In this document: piece by piece, positions 43,656-53,035 of the stretch | How the letters are laid out: each line of letters starts with the position of its first letter | Numbering within the stretch: position 1 is the first letter of the stretch | NCBI RefSeq assembly: GCF_000381985.1 | Contig: NZ_KB907338.1 | Location: 465,392-529,391, forward strand | Length of the DNA: 64,000 nucleotides | Source of the DNA: Novispirillum itersonii subsp. itersonii ATCC 12639 | GTDB taxonomy: Bacteria; Pseudomonadota; Alphaproteobacteria; Rhodospirillales; Rhodospirillaceae | Direction of reading: 5' to 3' | Notes under the pieces: model-generated | The model's input: the letters and a program-made list of their open reading frames with translations, nothing else | What the model was told of the DNA's origin: nothing | Databases searched by the model: none | Translations under genes and position numbers: made by a program

Positions 43656-44009
43656 TTACGAGCAGGCCTTGCCGGCCTTTTTGAAAGCGGCGGCAAAAAT
43701 GCCCGGATCATCCTTCATCGCGGTGAAGGATACCGTGTGTTCGACCCGTTCCACCGCGCACAGGCACTGCTGTTCCAGCTTCTGCTTCTGTCTGGCTGTC
43801 ATCCATATGTCGGTTTCTTCGGCGCAGGACTTTGCCAGCGCGTATTCCACCGCCATCGGATAGCGTGTCGCACCGGGGGCATTATGCTGCCCGGCCTGAT
43901 AGACCTCTCTCCCGACCCAGATCATTGCCCCACAGACAATCACGGTCCTGCCATTCTTCAGAAGAGTACGCGGCTTTGACGCTGCCGGGGGCGTGCTGTC
44001 TTTTGGCAT
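43656..44009 (-). CDS. Uncharacterised protein with one possible membrane helix
   Basis: A 117-residue protein starting MPKDSTPP (44009). A short hydrophobic stretch (VIVCGAMIWVGREVY) near residue 25 may be a signal anchor. Four Cys residues follow (ALAKSCAEET, QQCLCAVERV, KACS), so disulphides are possible if it is exported. It sits between the phage block and the STAND gene, and no family is recognised. Confidence 0.55.
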   Translation of the reverse strand: MPKDSTPPAASKPRTLLKNGRTVIVCGAMIWVGREVYQAGQHNAPGATRYPMAVEYALAKSCAEETDIWMTARQKQKLEQQCLCAVERVEHTVSFTAMKDDPGIFAAAFKKAGKACS

Positions 44010-44170
44010 TGGGGCAGGCTCGCGGAGAAATAAGCGGGATCTGTGCGGCAATAAGCAGCTTCAGGATGTGCGGAGACAGTAAAGGCCTCCCTTTGAGGGC
44101 GCAACCGGAAAGGGTGGTGCTGCATGCCCGCCCTGCCATATCGGGCTGTGTCCTTAAGGGGGGCTCTTCC

Positions 44171-44273
44171 GTGGGGCTTTGCCCCATACCCCACCCCGTG
44201 GGGCTTTGCCCCATACCCCACAAGGAGCCTCAGGCTCCTTGACCTCGGGCCTCAAGGAGCTTCAGGCTCCTTG
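44171..44273. repeat. Tandem palindromes: two GTGGGGCTTTGCCCCAT units and two AAGGAGC hairpins
   Basis: A 23-base unit (GTGGGGC...) occurs at 44171 and 44198, each folding as GGGGC-ttt-GCCCC. It is followed by two near-identical hairpins at 44221-44241 and 44253-44273 (CAAGGAGCCT/AGGCTCCTTG type). The array sits just downstream of the STAND gene and may include its terminator. Confidence 0.75.
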
Positions 44274-44296
44274 TGTTCGGGAAGGGGGGGGAGGTT

Positions 44297-46924
44297 TCAG
44301 GCGTTCTGAACCGTCAGCAGGCTCAGCATCTTCTGACGAAAGTCCTGAACCTGCGCCAGAAACTCCTCCGGCAGACCGGGGGTGGACAGAAGGGCGTCAA
44401 GACGGGTCAGGGCTTCGGGGAAGTCGCCGGACTTTGCGTAAGCGACTGCGACGTTGACAGCCCCTTTCGCCCATGTCAGCCGTAGGTCTGTATCCTCGGG
44501 GGCAGCGGTATGGGCACTGATCAGTGCGGTCAGTAGGGCCGTGACGGCGGGGATGTTTCCACCGGAGCTGAGGGTAAGGATCATATTAACGGTCCCCCGT
44601 GCCCATGCCAGCCGCAGCTCTGTATCCTCGGGCGCGGCGGTGCGGGCCTCGGTCAGCGCGTTCAGCAGGGCGGCGGCGGCGGGGAGATCCCCGGCAGTGC
44701 CGAGGTCAATGATTATATTGGCGGCCCCCTGCGCCCATCTCAGCCGCAGCTCTGCATCTTCGGGGTGAGCGGTGCGGGCGTTGGTCAGCGCGTCCATCAG
44801 CGCGGCGGCATCGGGGATGTCTCCGGCAGTGCCGAGGGCATTGATCATATTGACGGCTCCCCGCGCCCATCTCAGTCGCAGCTCTGCCTCATCGGGATGA
44901 TCGGTGTAGGCGTCGGTCAGCGCGTTCATCTGGGTGGTGGCTGCGGAGAGATCCCCGGCACTGCCGAGGCTAGTAATCATATTGAAAGCCCCCCGCGCCC
45001 ATTCCAGCCGGAGGTCTGCATCTTCGGGGTGAGCGGTGCGGGCTTCGGTCAGCGTGTTCAGCAGGGCCGTGGCGGCGGGGAGATCCCCGGCAGCGCCGAG
45101 CGCGTTGATCATATTGTACGTGCCTACTGCCCATGCCAGCCGCAGGTCTGTATCCTCGGGGTGAGCGGTGCGGGCGTCGGTCAGCGCGTTCAGGAACGCC
45201 TGGCAGAGATCCGGCCTTTCGGCGTTGGCATAAAAGCCTATCGCATTGGCCGTCACCCTCGCCTTCAGCAGCGTCAGATCGCGGGTTTTGGGGTGGATTG
45301 CCAGCAGCAGGTCTGCGGCGGCCTGTGCCGGGATCAGTCCCTGCGCTGTGGGGCTGTTGATTGCCGCGAAGTCGCGGGTACACAGGTGGGCGAACAGGAT
45401 TGCCCCTTCCTGTGCCGGGGGCTCGGGCCGGGCGGTCAGCAGCAGGGATTGCAGGTCAAAGGCCCCGGTTGACCGCCGGTGCAGGGTTGCCAGCACGTAA
45501 TATTCGCCCAGCAGGTCCGGTTGCAGCGGGGCCAGCACCGTATCGGCATCGCCGGAGCCGCTGAGGTGGCGGTATTGGGCCGGGTCGTAGTCTTCGCCGT
45601 AGGGCAATGCTTTTTCCAGCCCCGGCCACGGGGTGGTCAGCAGTGTGGCCGGCAGGCCCCGGAACAGGGTGGCGGCGCACAGCAGGGTGCGGTGCTGCAC
45701 GTTCACGCCCTGCCAGTAGCGTTGTTCCAGCCGGGCGAGGTGGTCTTCCAGCAGGGTCATCAGCGGTGCCGGGGTGCCGCTGGCCAGAGGGATGCCATGC
45801 GCCGGGCCGTCGGCCAGCAGCAGCACCGCCAGCGGGCGCAGGGCCGGGTCTGCGGCGCGGGCGTGGGTCAGGAAGGTGTCGCGCTCCACCGGTGCCGCAG
45901 CGGTCTCCGCCAGCCGGGCGACGCTGGCGATATAGCCTTCCGCCATCGCCCATGCCTGCGTGGCGTCATAATCGGGCAGCGCCAGCGGGGCAGCATGGCG
46001 GCTGGCCTCCACCGCCTGCCGGTCGTCGGTGTGGCCGGTCAGGGTGGTTTCATACCACGACTGGCGGTGGTCACGCGCCAGCAGCAGCAGCCGCACCGTG
46101 GGCAGATCATCGCCGCGCCGGGCGTGCAGGCAGGCGATCAGGCGGCGCAGGTCTTCGGCGTGCTGTTCGCAGTAATCGACCACCAGCAGCACCGGTTTTT
46201 CCGACGCAATCCCCCCGTCGCTGGCGGTCAGGGCGGCGGCCAGCGGGGCCGGGCTGCCGCGCAGAAAGCCGGTGTGCCAGCCCTGCTGCGCCAGCGTCAG
46301 GCACAGCTCCAGCGCCAGCCGCGACTTGCCCGCGCCGCCGTTGCCGGTGACCAGCCACCAGCGGAAGGCGGCGGCATCACCGGCAAAGGCGGTCAGGGCG
46401 GCAAACTCCTGCTCCCGCCCCCGGAAGCCGGTCAGGCGGGTGGTGAAGGTCAGGCGGGTCTGGTGGCGATGGGCGTCGGTCAGCGGGGCGGACCCGGAGG
46501 AGTCCAGCCGGGTTTCAAGGTGGCGTTCCCCGGCCTTCAGGGCGGCGCTCTGCCCCGGTGGCGGGGCGGGCAGGGTGACTGCGGGGGCCACAATCTGCTT
46601 CGGCAGGGCCCGCAGGTCGGCCAGCAGCGCATCATTGGCCCGCAGGGCCGCTGCCTGTTTTTCTGCCACCGGACGCAGCAGGCTGATGGCTTTGGCCGGG
46701 GCAATCCGCACCACAAGCCGGGCGGCCCACAGCCGCCGCCGCCCCTGTGGCGTGGCGCTGATGGTGTCGGCAATCTGCCCGGCGGCTTTGCCCGCCAGTG
46801 ACCGCGCCTGTTCCTTGCACAGATCTTTCGCCAGATCTTTCAGCACATCCCCGGCGAACTCGCCGACCGCGTCCTTCAGCACAGCCCCGGCGACGGAGAG
46901 CAGGGCAAGGGTGATGGGGTCCAT
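44297..46924 (-). CDS. STAND-type NTPase with six 44-residue C-terminal repeats
   Basis: An 875-residue protein. The N-terminal 60 residues form amphipathic helices (LALLSVAGAVLKDAVGEFAG) that may be a membrane-active or adaptor effector. GFRGREQEF (166-174) precedes the P-loop G194-NGGAGK200-S201, and Walker B is PVLLVVDY at about 244, as in STAND ATPases. From about 615 there are six tandem 44-residue helical repeats (LNALTDARTAHPEDTDLRLAW type), very similar to each other. STAND proteins sense infection or damage and oligomerise. Next to phage remnants and a toxin-like pair, a defence role is likely but unproven. Confidence 0.78.
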   Translation of the reverse strand: MDPITLALLSVAGAVLKDAVGEFAGDVLKDLAKDLCKEQARSLAGKAAGQIADTISATPQGRRRLWAARLVVRIAPAKAISLLRPVAEKQAAALRANDALLADLRALPKQIVAPAVTLPAPPPGQSAALKAGERHLETRLDSSGSAPLTDAHRHQTRLTFTTRLTGFRGREQEFAALTAFAGDAAAFRWWLVTGNGGAGKSRLALELCLTLAQQGWHTGFLRGSPAPLAAALTASDGGIASEKPVLLVVDYCEQHAEDLRRLIACLHARRGDDLPTVRLLLLARDHRQSWYETTLTGHTDDRQAVEASRHAAPLALPDYDATQAWAMAEGYIASVARLAETAAAPVERDTFLTHARAADPALRPLAVLLLADGPAHGIPLASGTPAPLMTLLEDHLARLEQRYWQGVNVQHRTLLCAATLFRGLPATLLTTPWPGLEKALPYGEDYDPAQYRHLSGSGDADTVLAPLQPDLLGEYYVLATLHRRSTGAFDLQSLLLTARPEPPAQEGAILFAHLCTRDFAAINSPTAQGLIPAQAAADLLLAIHPKTRDLTLLKARVTANAIGFYANAERPDLCQAFLNALTDARTAHPEDTDLRLAWAVGTYNMINALGAAGDLPAATALLNTLTEARTAHPEDADLRLEWARGAFNMITSLGSAGDLSAATTQMNALTDAYTDHPDEAELRLRWARGAVNMINALGTAGDIPDAAALMDALTNARTAHPEDAELRLRWAQGAANIIIDLGTAGDLPAAAALLNALTEARTAAPEDTELRLAWARGTVNMILTLSSGGNIPAVTALLTALISAHTAAPEDTDLRLTWAKGAVNVAVAYAKSGDFPEALTRLDALLSTPGLPEEFLAQVQDFRQKMLSLLTVQNA

Positions 46925-47109
46925 GCGGGCAGGCTCCGGCAGCGGCGGGAAGTATTTGACGACAATGCCGGAAAAAGTGACTTTCTGGGAAGGGGCTACT
47001 TGCAGTAGCTTTTCTGACTTTAGGGCGATACCGTCGCGCAGACTCCCTTGTTGGTGTTGCGGGCCGGGGGTGTCCTGTCAGTATTTCCCGCGCTTGACGG
47101 GCCGGACGG

Positions 47110-47128
47110 ATGTATCATATTGATACAT
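47110..47128. promoter_or_regulatory. Perfect operator-like palindrome upstream of the DUF4258/HTH pair
   Basis: ATGTATCA and TGATACAT flank TAT, 26 bases before the first start codon. TATCAT within it resembles a -10 box, so binding would block transcription. Autorepression by the HTH partner is expected. Confidence 0.75.
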
Positions 47129-47153
47129 GTCTCCGGCATAACGGAGACCATGA

Positions 47154-47498
47154 ATGCCTGATCCGATCCCGTTCCGGCGCCCGGTGAACTGGCAGGCCCT
47201 GCGGGCCTCGGATGCCGAAAGAATTGTTCGTGAGCGGTCAGAAAAGACCGAAAATGTCAAACTGTCGGAACATGCTTTTGACCGGATTGAGGAGCGGTCG
47301 ATTATTGCGGATGATGTGTATGACATTCTCCGCACCGGATTTATCGATGGCGAACCACGGGCAGACGAAGATGCCTGGACCGTGGTTATGACAAAGCGCA
47401 TGCCCGGCACCCGCCGGGCCGGGGTTGTGACCCTGATCATGCAGCAGGACGCGGCTGTTTTTGTGAAAACGGTCGAATGGATGGACTGGACACGATGA
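47154..47498 (+). CDS. DUF4258-family toxin-like protein
   Basis: A 114-residue protein. KLSEHAFDRIEERSII is the DUF4258 opening (S-x-HA-x-x-R-x-x-x-R), and VVTLIMQQDAAVFVKTVEW supplies the later strands of the BrnT/RelE-like fold. It is followed, with a four-base overlap, by an HTH protein, the MqsR/MqsA-like order of toxin first and DNA-binding antitoxin second. The toxin role (mRNA cleavage) is known for related families and only inferred here. Confidence 0.72.
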   Translation: MPDPIPFRRPVNWQALRASDAERIVRERSEKTENVKLSEHAFDRIEERSIIADDVYDILRTGFIDGEPRADEDAWTVVMTKRMPGTRRAGVVTLIMQQDAAVFVKTVEWMDWTR

Positions 47499-47956
47499 TG
47501 GACGGATTTCACTACACCCAGTGCGGTCTGGATTACATCTGGCTTCTGAACGGTTACACGGTGGAAGAGACCCGCTGGGGGCGGGCGGTCAGCGTGCAGG
47601 ATGCTGACGGGCTGCATCAGGCGATTGGCCGCGCCATTGTCGGCGGCGGTCAGCGCCTGCGCGGGCAGGAGGTGCGGTTTCTGCGCGCCCGGCTGAAGCT
47701 GTCGCAGGACGGGCTGGCGGTGCTGCTGGGGTCCACCCGTGGCTCGGTGGCGCGGTGGGAGGCAGAGCCGGACAAGGCCATTCCCGGCACCGCCGATCAT
47801 GGCCTGCGGATGCTGTATGTGCTGAAAATGCAGGAACACCCGCTGATCTGCCAGATCACCGACCTGCTGGCGGAGCTGGACGAACGCACCCACGGCTCCG
47901 CCGGGCCGGTGCCGTTCCGGCAGAATGACGGGGCCTGGCTGCGGCAGGCGGCCTGA
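47495..47956 (+). CDS. HTH antitoxin-like protein
   Basis: A 153-residue protein starting at the ATG within ATGA at 47495. The N-terminal 60 residues (GFHYTQCGLDYIWLLNGYTVEE) resemble the small sensing part of MqsA/HigA-type antitoxins. The Cro-type helix-turn-helix follows (RFLRARLKLSQDGLAVLLGSTRGSVARWE, split by normal spacing). It is co-translated with the DUF4258 gene and probably binds the palindrome at 47110-47128. Confidence 0.78.
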   Translation: MMDGFHYTQCGLDYIWLLNGYTVEETRWGRAVSVQDADGLHQAIGRAIVGGGQRLRGQEVRFLRARLKLSQDGLAVLLGSTRGSVARWEAEPDKAIPGTADHGLRMLYVLKMQEHPLICQITDLLAELDERTHGSAGPVPFRQNDGAWLRQAA

Positions 47957-48110
47957 CCGCATACCCCGACCACCCCCCGGCTGCACACCCCCGACCGCTC
48001 CGCCGGTTTTTTCCTGAGGAAAAGCGCGGGCGGCGGGGGTATTCTTCCGGCCCTGCCTTATGCCTGCCCTGTCAGAAAAGGCCCCGCCGGAACAAGGATG
48101 TCCCCCGTCG

Positions 48111-49061
48111 ATGACCCAGTCTTCTCTTCCCGGTGATGTGGCGCGGCCTGATCTGGCCGGGCGGCAGGTGGCGTTGATCGGGCTGGGGCTGATGGGCCAG
48201 CCGATGGCTCGGGCCCTGCGCCGGGCCGGGGCGGCGGTGACGGTCTCCACCCGGTCCGCCGCGCCGTTGCAGGCCTTTGCCGCCGAAGGGTTCGCCACCG
48301 CCGCCACCCCGGCGCAGGCCGCCGCGCAGGCTGATGCGGTGATTCTGATGCTGACCGATACCCCGGCGGTGGACAGTGTCACCACCGCCCTGCTGACCGC
48401 AGATCTGGCGGGAAAGCTGATTATCGACATGGGCACCACCGCCCCGCAGGCCACCCGCAGGCTGGCGGCGCAGGTGGCTGCCGCCGGGGCGGCGTGGGTT
48501 GATGCCCCGGTCTCCGGCGGGCAGGTCGGGGCCGAACAGGCAACCCTGACCATCATGGCCGGGGGCGACGATGCCGCTTTCGCCCGTGCCCTGCCGCTGT
48601 TGCAGGCGATGGGGCGGCACATCACCCATGTCGGCGGCTGCGGGGCCGGGCAGGTGGCCAAGGCGGCCAATCAGGTGATTGTCGGCCTGACCATCGGCGC
48701 GGTGGCCGAAGCGATGGCGCTGGCCCGCAGCGCCGGGGTTGACCCCGCCCGCCTGCGCGAGGCCCTGATGGGCGGGTTTGCCGCGTCGCGCATTCTTGAT
48801 CTGCATGGCCTGCGCATGGCCGAGGGCCGCTTTCAGCCCGGGGGCCGCAGCGTCACCCAGCGCAAAGACCTGCAACAGGCCCTTGATCTGGCGCAGGACC
48901 ATGCCCTTGACCTGCCGGTCACCCGCCTGATCCGCGATCTGTACGACCGCCTGATCGACGCCGGGGGCGGCGACCTTGACCATTCCGGCCTGTACACACT
49001 GTATGCCGGTGCCCCCGCTTCCGGTGCATCCGGTACATCCGGTACATCCGGGCCTGACTGA
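48111..49061 (+). CDS. NAD(P)-dependent beta-hydroxyacid dehydrogenase (GlxR/GarR/MmsB family)
   Basis: Starts MTQSSLPG (48111). IGLGLMGQPMA is the dinucleotide site, DAPVSGGQVGAE the substrate loop, and GAGQVAKAANQ holds the catalytic Lys. A Gly/Ser/Thr-rich tail (ASGASGTSGTSG) is encoded by short direct repeats. The family includes tartronate semialdehyde reductase and 3-hydroxyisobutyrate dehydrogenase; the sequence does not decide between them. The GST gene 49 bases downstream is probably co-transcribed. Confidence 0.88.
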   Translation: MTQSSLPGDVARPDLAGRQVALIGLGLMGQPMARALRRAGAAVTVSTRSAAPLQAFAAEGFATAATPAQAAAQADAVILMLTDTPAVDSVTTALLTADLAGKLIIDMGTTAPQATRRLAAQVAAAGAAWVDAPVSGGQVGAEQATLTIMAGGDDAAFARALPLLQAMGRHITHVGGCGAGQVAKAANQVIVGLTIGAVAEAMALARSAGVDPARLREALMGGFAASRILDLHGLRMAEGRFQPGGRSVTQRKDLQQALDLAQDHALDLPVTRLIRDLYDRLIDAGGGDLDHSGLYTLYAGAPASGASGTSGTSGPD

Positions 49062-49109
49062 CCGCCGTTCCCGTTCTTCTGACAGACCCCCAGCCGCGAA
49101 AGACAGACC

Positions 49110-49760
49110 ATGTATCTTCTGCATCATTTTCCCGGTACGGCGGCGATGGCGCCGCATCTGCTGCTGCGCCACATCGGCGTGCCGTTCCGGCTGGAGGCCA
49201 TCGACCGCGAGAACGGCGGTCACAAGCGCCCGGAATATCTGGCGCTGAATCCGTCAGGCCGGATCCCGGTGCTGATCGACGGCGATCTGGTGCTGTTTGA
49301 GACGGCGGCGATCTGCCTGCATCTGGCCGACCGCCACCCGGAGGCAAAGCTGGCCCCGGCGCTGGGCACGCCGCAGCGGGCAGAGCTGTATAAGTGGCTG
49401 ATGTTTCTGACCAACAGCCCGCAGCCGGATCTGGTGGCGTTTTATTACACCGACCGCTTTACGGTCGATCATGGCGAAACCGCGCTGGCGGCCTGCCGGG
49501 CGGCGGCGGAAAAGCGGTGTATGGACTGGTTCCATATTCTCGATCAGCAGCTTGCCGACGGGCGGCCCTATCTGCTGGGGGCAGATCTGACGCTGGTGGA
49601 TTATTACCTGTTTATGCTGGGGCGCTGGGGCCGCAACTTTACCCCCGGCCAGTGCCCGCGTGATCTGCCGCATCTGGGGCCGTTTTTACAGCGCATGTGC
49701 CGCCACCCGGTGGTGGCCGCCACCTGCGAGGCCGAAGGGCTGGCCGCGCCGTGGGTCTGA
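49110..49760 (+). CDS. Glutathione S-transferase
   Basis: A 216-residue cytosolic GST. LHHFPGTAAMAPHLLLRHIGV is the first helix with a Pro-Gly active-site loop. NPSGRIPVLIDGDLVLFETAAICLHLAD contains the cis-Pro strand and the E-[ST] glutathione contact in the usual order. The C-terminal domain has the YLLGADLTLVDYYLFMLGRW motif (N-capping box) of the family. The substrate is unknown. It follows the dehydrogenase gene closely. Confidence 0.9.
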   Translation: MYLLHHFPGTAAMAPHLLLRHIGVPFRLEAIDRENGGHKRPEYLALNPSGRIPVLIDGDLVLFETAAICLHLADRHPEAKLAPALGTPQRAELYKWLMFLTNSPQPDLVAFYYTDRFTVDHGETALAACRAAAEKRCMDWFHILDQQLADGRPYLLGADLTLVDYYLFMLGRWGRNFTPGQCPRDLPHLGPFLQRMCRHPVVAATCEAEGLAAPWV

Positions 49761-49762
49761 AC

Positions 49763-49817
49763 GGCCGTGGGCCGTAAGGGGGTCTGACACCGGCCCGTGG
49801 GCCGTAAGGGGGTCTGA
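49763..49817. repeat. Two direct 25-bp copies
   Basis: GSCCGTGGGCCGTAAGGGGG-TCTGA occurs at 49763 and 49793, just after the GST stop. No other structure is seen. Confidence 0.75.
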
Positions 49818-49824
49818 ACGGCCT

Positions 49825-50685
49825 TTAGGGGGGGGATCCGGCCTGCCGGTGTTCCCCCCTGCGGGCGGCGCGTCTGGCCCAGTGTTCCCATTCCGCCATA
49901 ATGGCTGCCAGCGTGCCGTCGCTTTCAATCTGGTGATAGCCGTCTTCAAACGCGCGGATCAGCGCGGCGGCATCCTGCCGTGCCGGATTGAAGCCGACAT
50001 ACAGGGGCAGGCCACCCAGCGGGCATTGGGGCGTCGCCCGAAAGGTCTGCCCCGCCTGCCGCATCAGCACCTCAAGGGTGCGCAGGGGGTCAAGCATCAG
50101 GGCCATGGCATCCAGCCGCCCGGCCCCCAGCATGCGCAGACCGGCGGTTTCTGACTGCACGGTCACCAGCTTTGCCCGGCCACTGCGGGCGATGGTGTCC
50201 CATTCCGGGGGGTATTCATAGCCGTTGACGACACCGATCACCGGCGTACCGCGCCAGCCTGCGGGGGTGCAGCCGGTCAGGGGGGACCCGGCGCGGTCAT
50301 CGGCGGCGGTGACCAGCGCGGCGGATGCCTGCACCAGCGGAATGGCTGGCAGCAGAACCGACCGGCGGGTGTCTTCGGTGGCACCCATCGACAGGCAGGC
50401 AGCGACCTCGCCGCTGATGACGGCGCGGCGGCAGCGGGCATAGGGCACGGTGTGCAGATCAACGGTGATGCCCTGACGCTTAAAGGCAGCCAGCACAATG
50501 GCATTGGCCGCCCCGCGCCCGTCGGGCAGCGACCACGGCGGAAAGGCATCTTCGGCGGCAATGACGATCTGCGCCGGTGGGGGGGCCGGTGATGTTACCG
50601 GTGCCGGTGGCCCTGCCGGTGCGGGGACCGGCAGGGCTGCCGCAGTCAGGGCCAGACAGGCCCATAGGATGATCCGCCGCATCAT
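49825..50685 (-). CDS. Periplasmic solute-binding protein (SBP_bac_3-like)
   Basis: A 286-residue protein with a signal peptide (LWACLALTAAALPVPAPA), then a Pro/Ala linker and a two-lobed binding domain opening IVIAAEDAFPPWSLPDGRGAAN in the style of amino-acid-binding proteins. Ligand-site features SMGATEDTRR and GVVNGYEYP follow. No ABC permease or ATPase gene is adjacent, so it may be a stand-alone sensor subunit. The C-terminus is Arg-rich. A 12-G run lies about 55 bases upstream of the start. Confidence 0.82.
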   Translation of the reverse strand: MMRRIILWACLALTAAALPVPAPAGPPAPVTSPAPPPAQIVIAAEDAFPPWSLPDGRGAANAIVLAAFKRQGITVDLHTVPYARCRRAVISGEVAACLSMGATEDTRRSVLLPAIPLVQASAALVTAADDRAGSPLTGCTPAGWRGTPVIGVVNGYEYPPEWDTIARSGRAKLVTVQSETAGLRMLGAGRLDAMALMLDPLRTLEVLMRQAGQTFRATPQCPLGGLPLYVGFNPARQDAAALIRAFEDGYHQIESDGTLAAIMAEWEHWARRAARRGEHRQAGSPP

Positions 50686-50737
50686 GGTCTTTCAGCAGGG
50701 GGGCCAGAACAGGATGAGCCTGCACCGGGGGATCGGC

Positions 50738-50749
50738 GGGGGGGGGGGG
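50738..50749. repeat. Run of twelve G residues
   Basis: An uninterrupted G12 tract lies 53-64 bases upstream of the binding-protein start codon (C run on its strand), a place where length change could alter promoter spacing. Confidence 0.9.
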
Positions 50750-50859
50750 AGTCCTGCCCCCGGATGCAGACCACCAGTATAGGCCTACTCCTGCCTGCGG
50801 CGATAGTAGGTCAGAAAGACTATGGGGCGTTTTATTCCCTTTTTTCGCCTGCGGGGGCG

Positions 50860-51189
50860 TTACCCTTCGTCGCCGACCAGCTTCAGGCCGATAACGCCAA
50901 AGATGATGACGGCCATAAAGGCGACGCGTTTCAGGGTCAGCGGGTCGGCATGCAGGATGATTCCGGCGGCGACCACCCCGACGGCGCCAAGGCCGGTCCA
51001 GACCGCATAGGCGGTGCCGACGGGAATACCGCGCATGGCAAACGACAGCAGCAGCATGTTGGTGGCGGTCAGGGCGATGGATGCCCCGATGGTCAGCACG
51101 CCGGGGTTGGTCTGGGCGGCCTTCAGGCTAAGGGCCCAGGCGATTTCGGTGAAGACGGCAATCAGCAGGATGATCCAGTGAATGGACAT
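50860..51189 (-). CDS. gdx: Guanidinium exporter Gdx/SugE (SMR family)
   Basis: A 109-residue protein with four membrane helices. AVFTEIAWALSLKAA carries the essential Glu of helix 1, and GTAYAVWTGLGAVG is the signature that separates the Gdx/SugE branch from EmrE-type drug pumps. Gdx proteins export guanidinium in exchange for protons as dual-topology dimers. The subtype call rests on the WTGLGA motif. No clear guanidine riboswitch is seen in the 150 bases upstream. Confidence 0.9.
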   Translation of the reverse strand: MSIHWIILLIAVFTEIAWALSLKAAQTNPGVLTIGASIALTATNMLLLSFAMRGIPVGTAYAVWTGLGAVGVVAAGIILHADPLTLKRVAFMAVIIFGVIGLKLVGDEG

Positions 51190-51344
51190 GAGGGTGGCTC
51201 CTTCAGCCGGTCCGTTACGGGCTCGGATCGGACAGAAGGGTCAGGCCACCGTCGGAAACCCGCGAGAGACGGCGCGGCCCGGTGTGTACGGCAGCAGCCG
51301 GGCCGGGTCAAGGGGCCGGGTCAAGAGGGGCGGGCGGGTCTTTA

Positions 51345-51376
51345 AGAAAAACCCCCGGACCACAGGGATCCGGGGG
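51345..51376 (-). terminator. Rho-independent terminator of ccrM
   Basis: On the minus strand TCCGGGGG-type and CCCCCGGA-type arms (51369-51376 and 51352-51359) form a stem followed by TTTTTCTT, 40 bases after the ccrM stop. Confidence 0.85.
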
Positions 51377-51414
51377 GGGATGAGTTGACCAATTAGCAAC
51401 GGTTGCAGAGAGAT

Positions 51415-52903
<1,489 letters not shown>

Positions 52904-52906
52904 GAT

Positions 52907-52938
52907 TGTGGATAACATTGATAAATTGAGTTTATCAA
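52907..52938. promoter_or_regulatory. DnaA box and AT-rich inverted repeat
   Basis: TGTGGATAA at 52907-52915 is the complement of the consensus DnaA box TTATCCACA; a near match (TGTGGATGA) lies at 52683-52691. Next to it TTGATAAA (52918-52925) and TTTATCAA (52931-52938) form a perfect inverted repeat. Together they suggest replication-linked control of this intergenic region. Confidence 0.6.
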
Positions 52939-53035
52939 AAGCATCATTCCTATCAGTTGGAATGATTGACGGCGGCGGCGCAGGATCAGGGTGTTGAAAG
53001 CGGGCGGTTTTTCCGTCAGCGCCGACACAATAAGG

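Noticed and set aside
44765..46801. Long plus-strand frames opposite the STAND gene
   Set aside because: They mirror the GC-rich codon pattern of the minus-strand gene and carry no motif.
51190..51340. Possible guanidine riboswitch before the Gdx gene
   Set aside because: Two ACGG motifs occur, but neither caps a proper stem as guanidine-II needs, and the class I and III landmarks are not found. A covariance-model search would decide.
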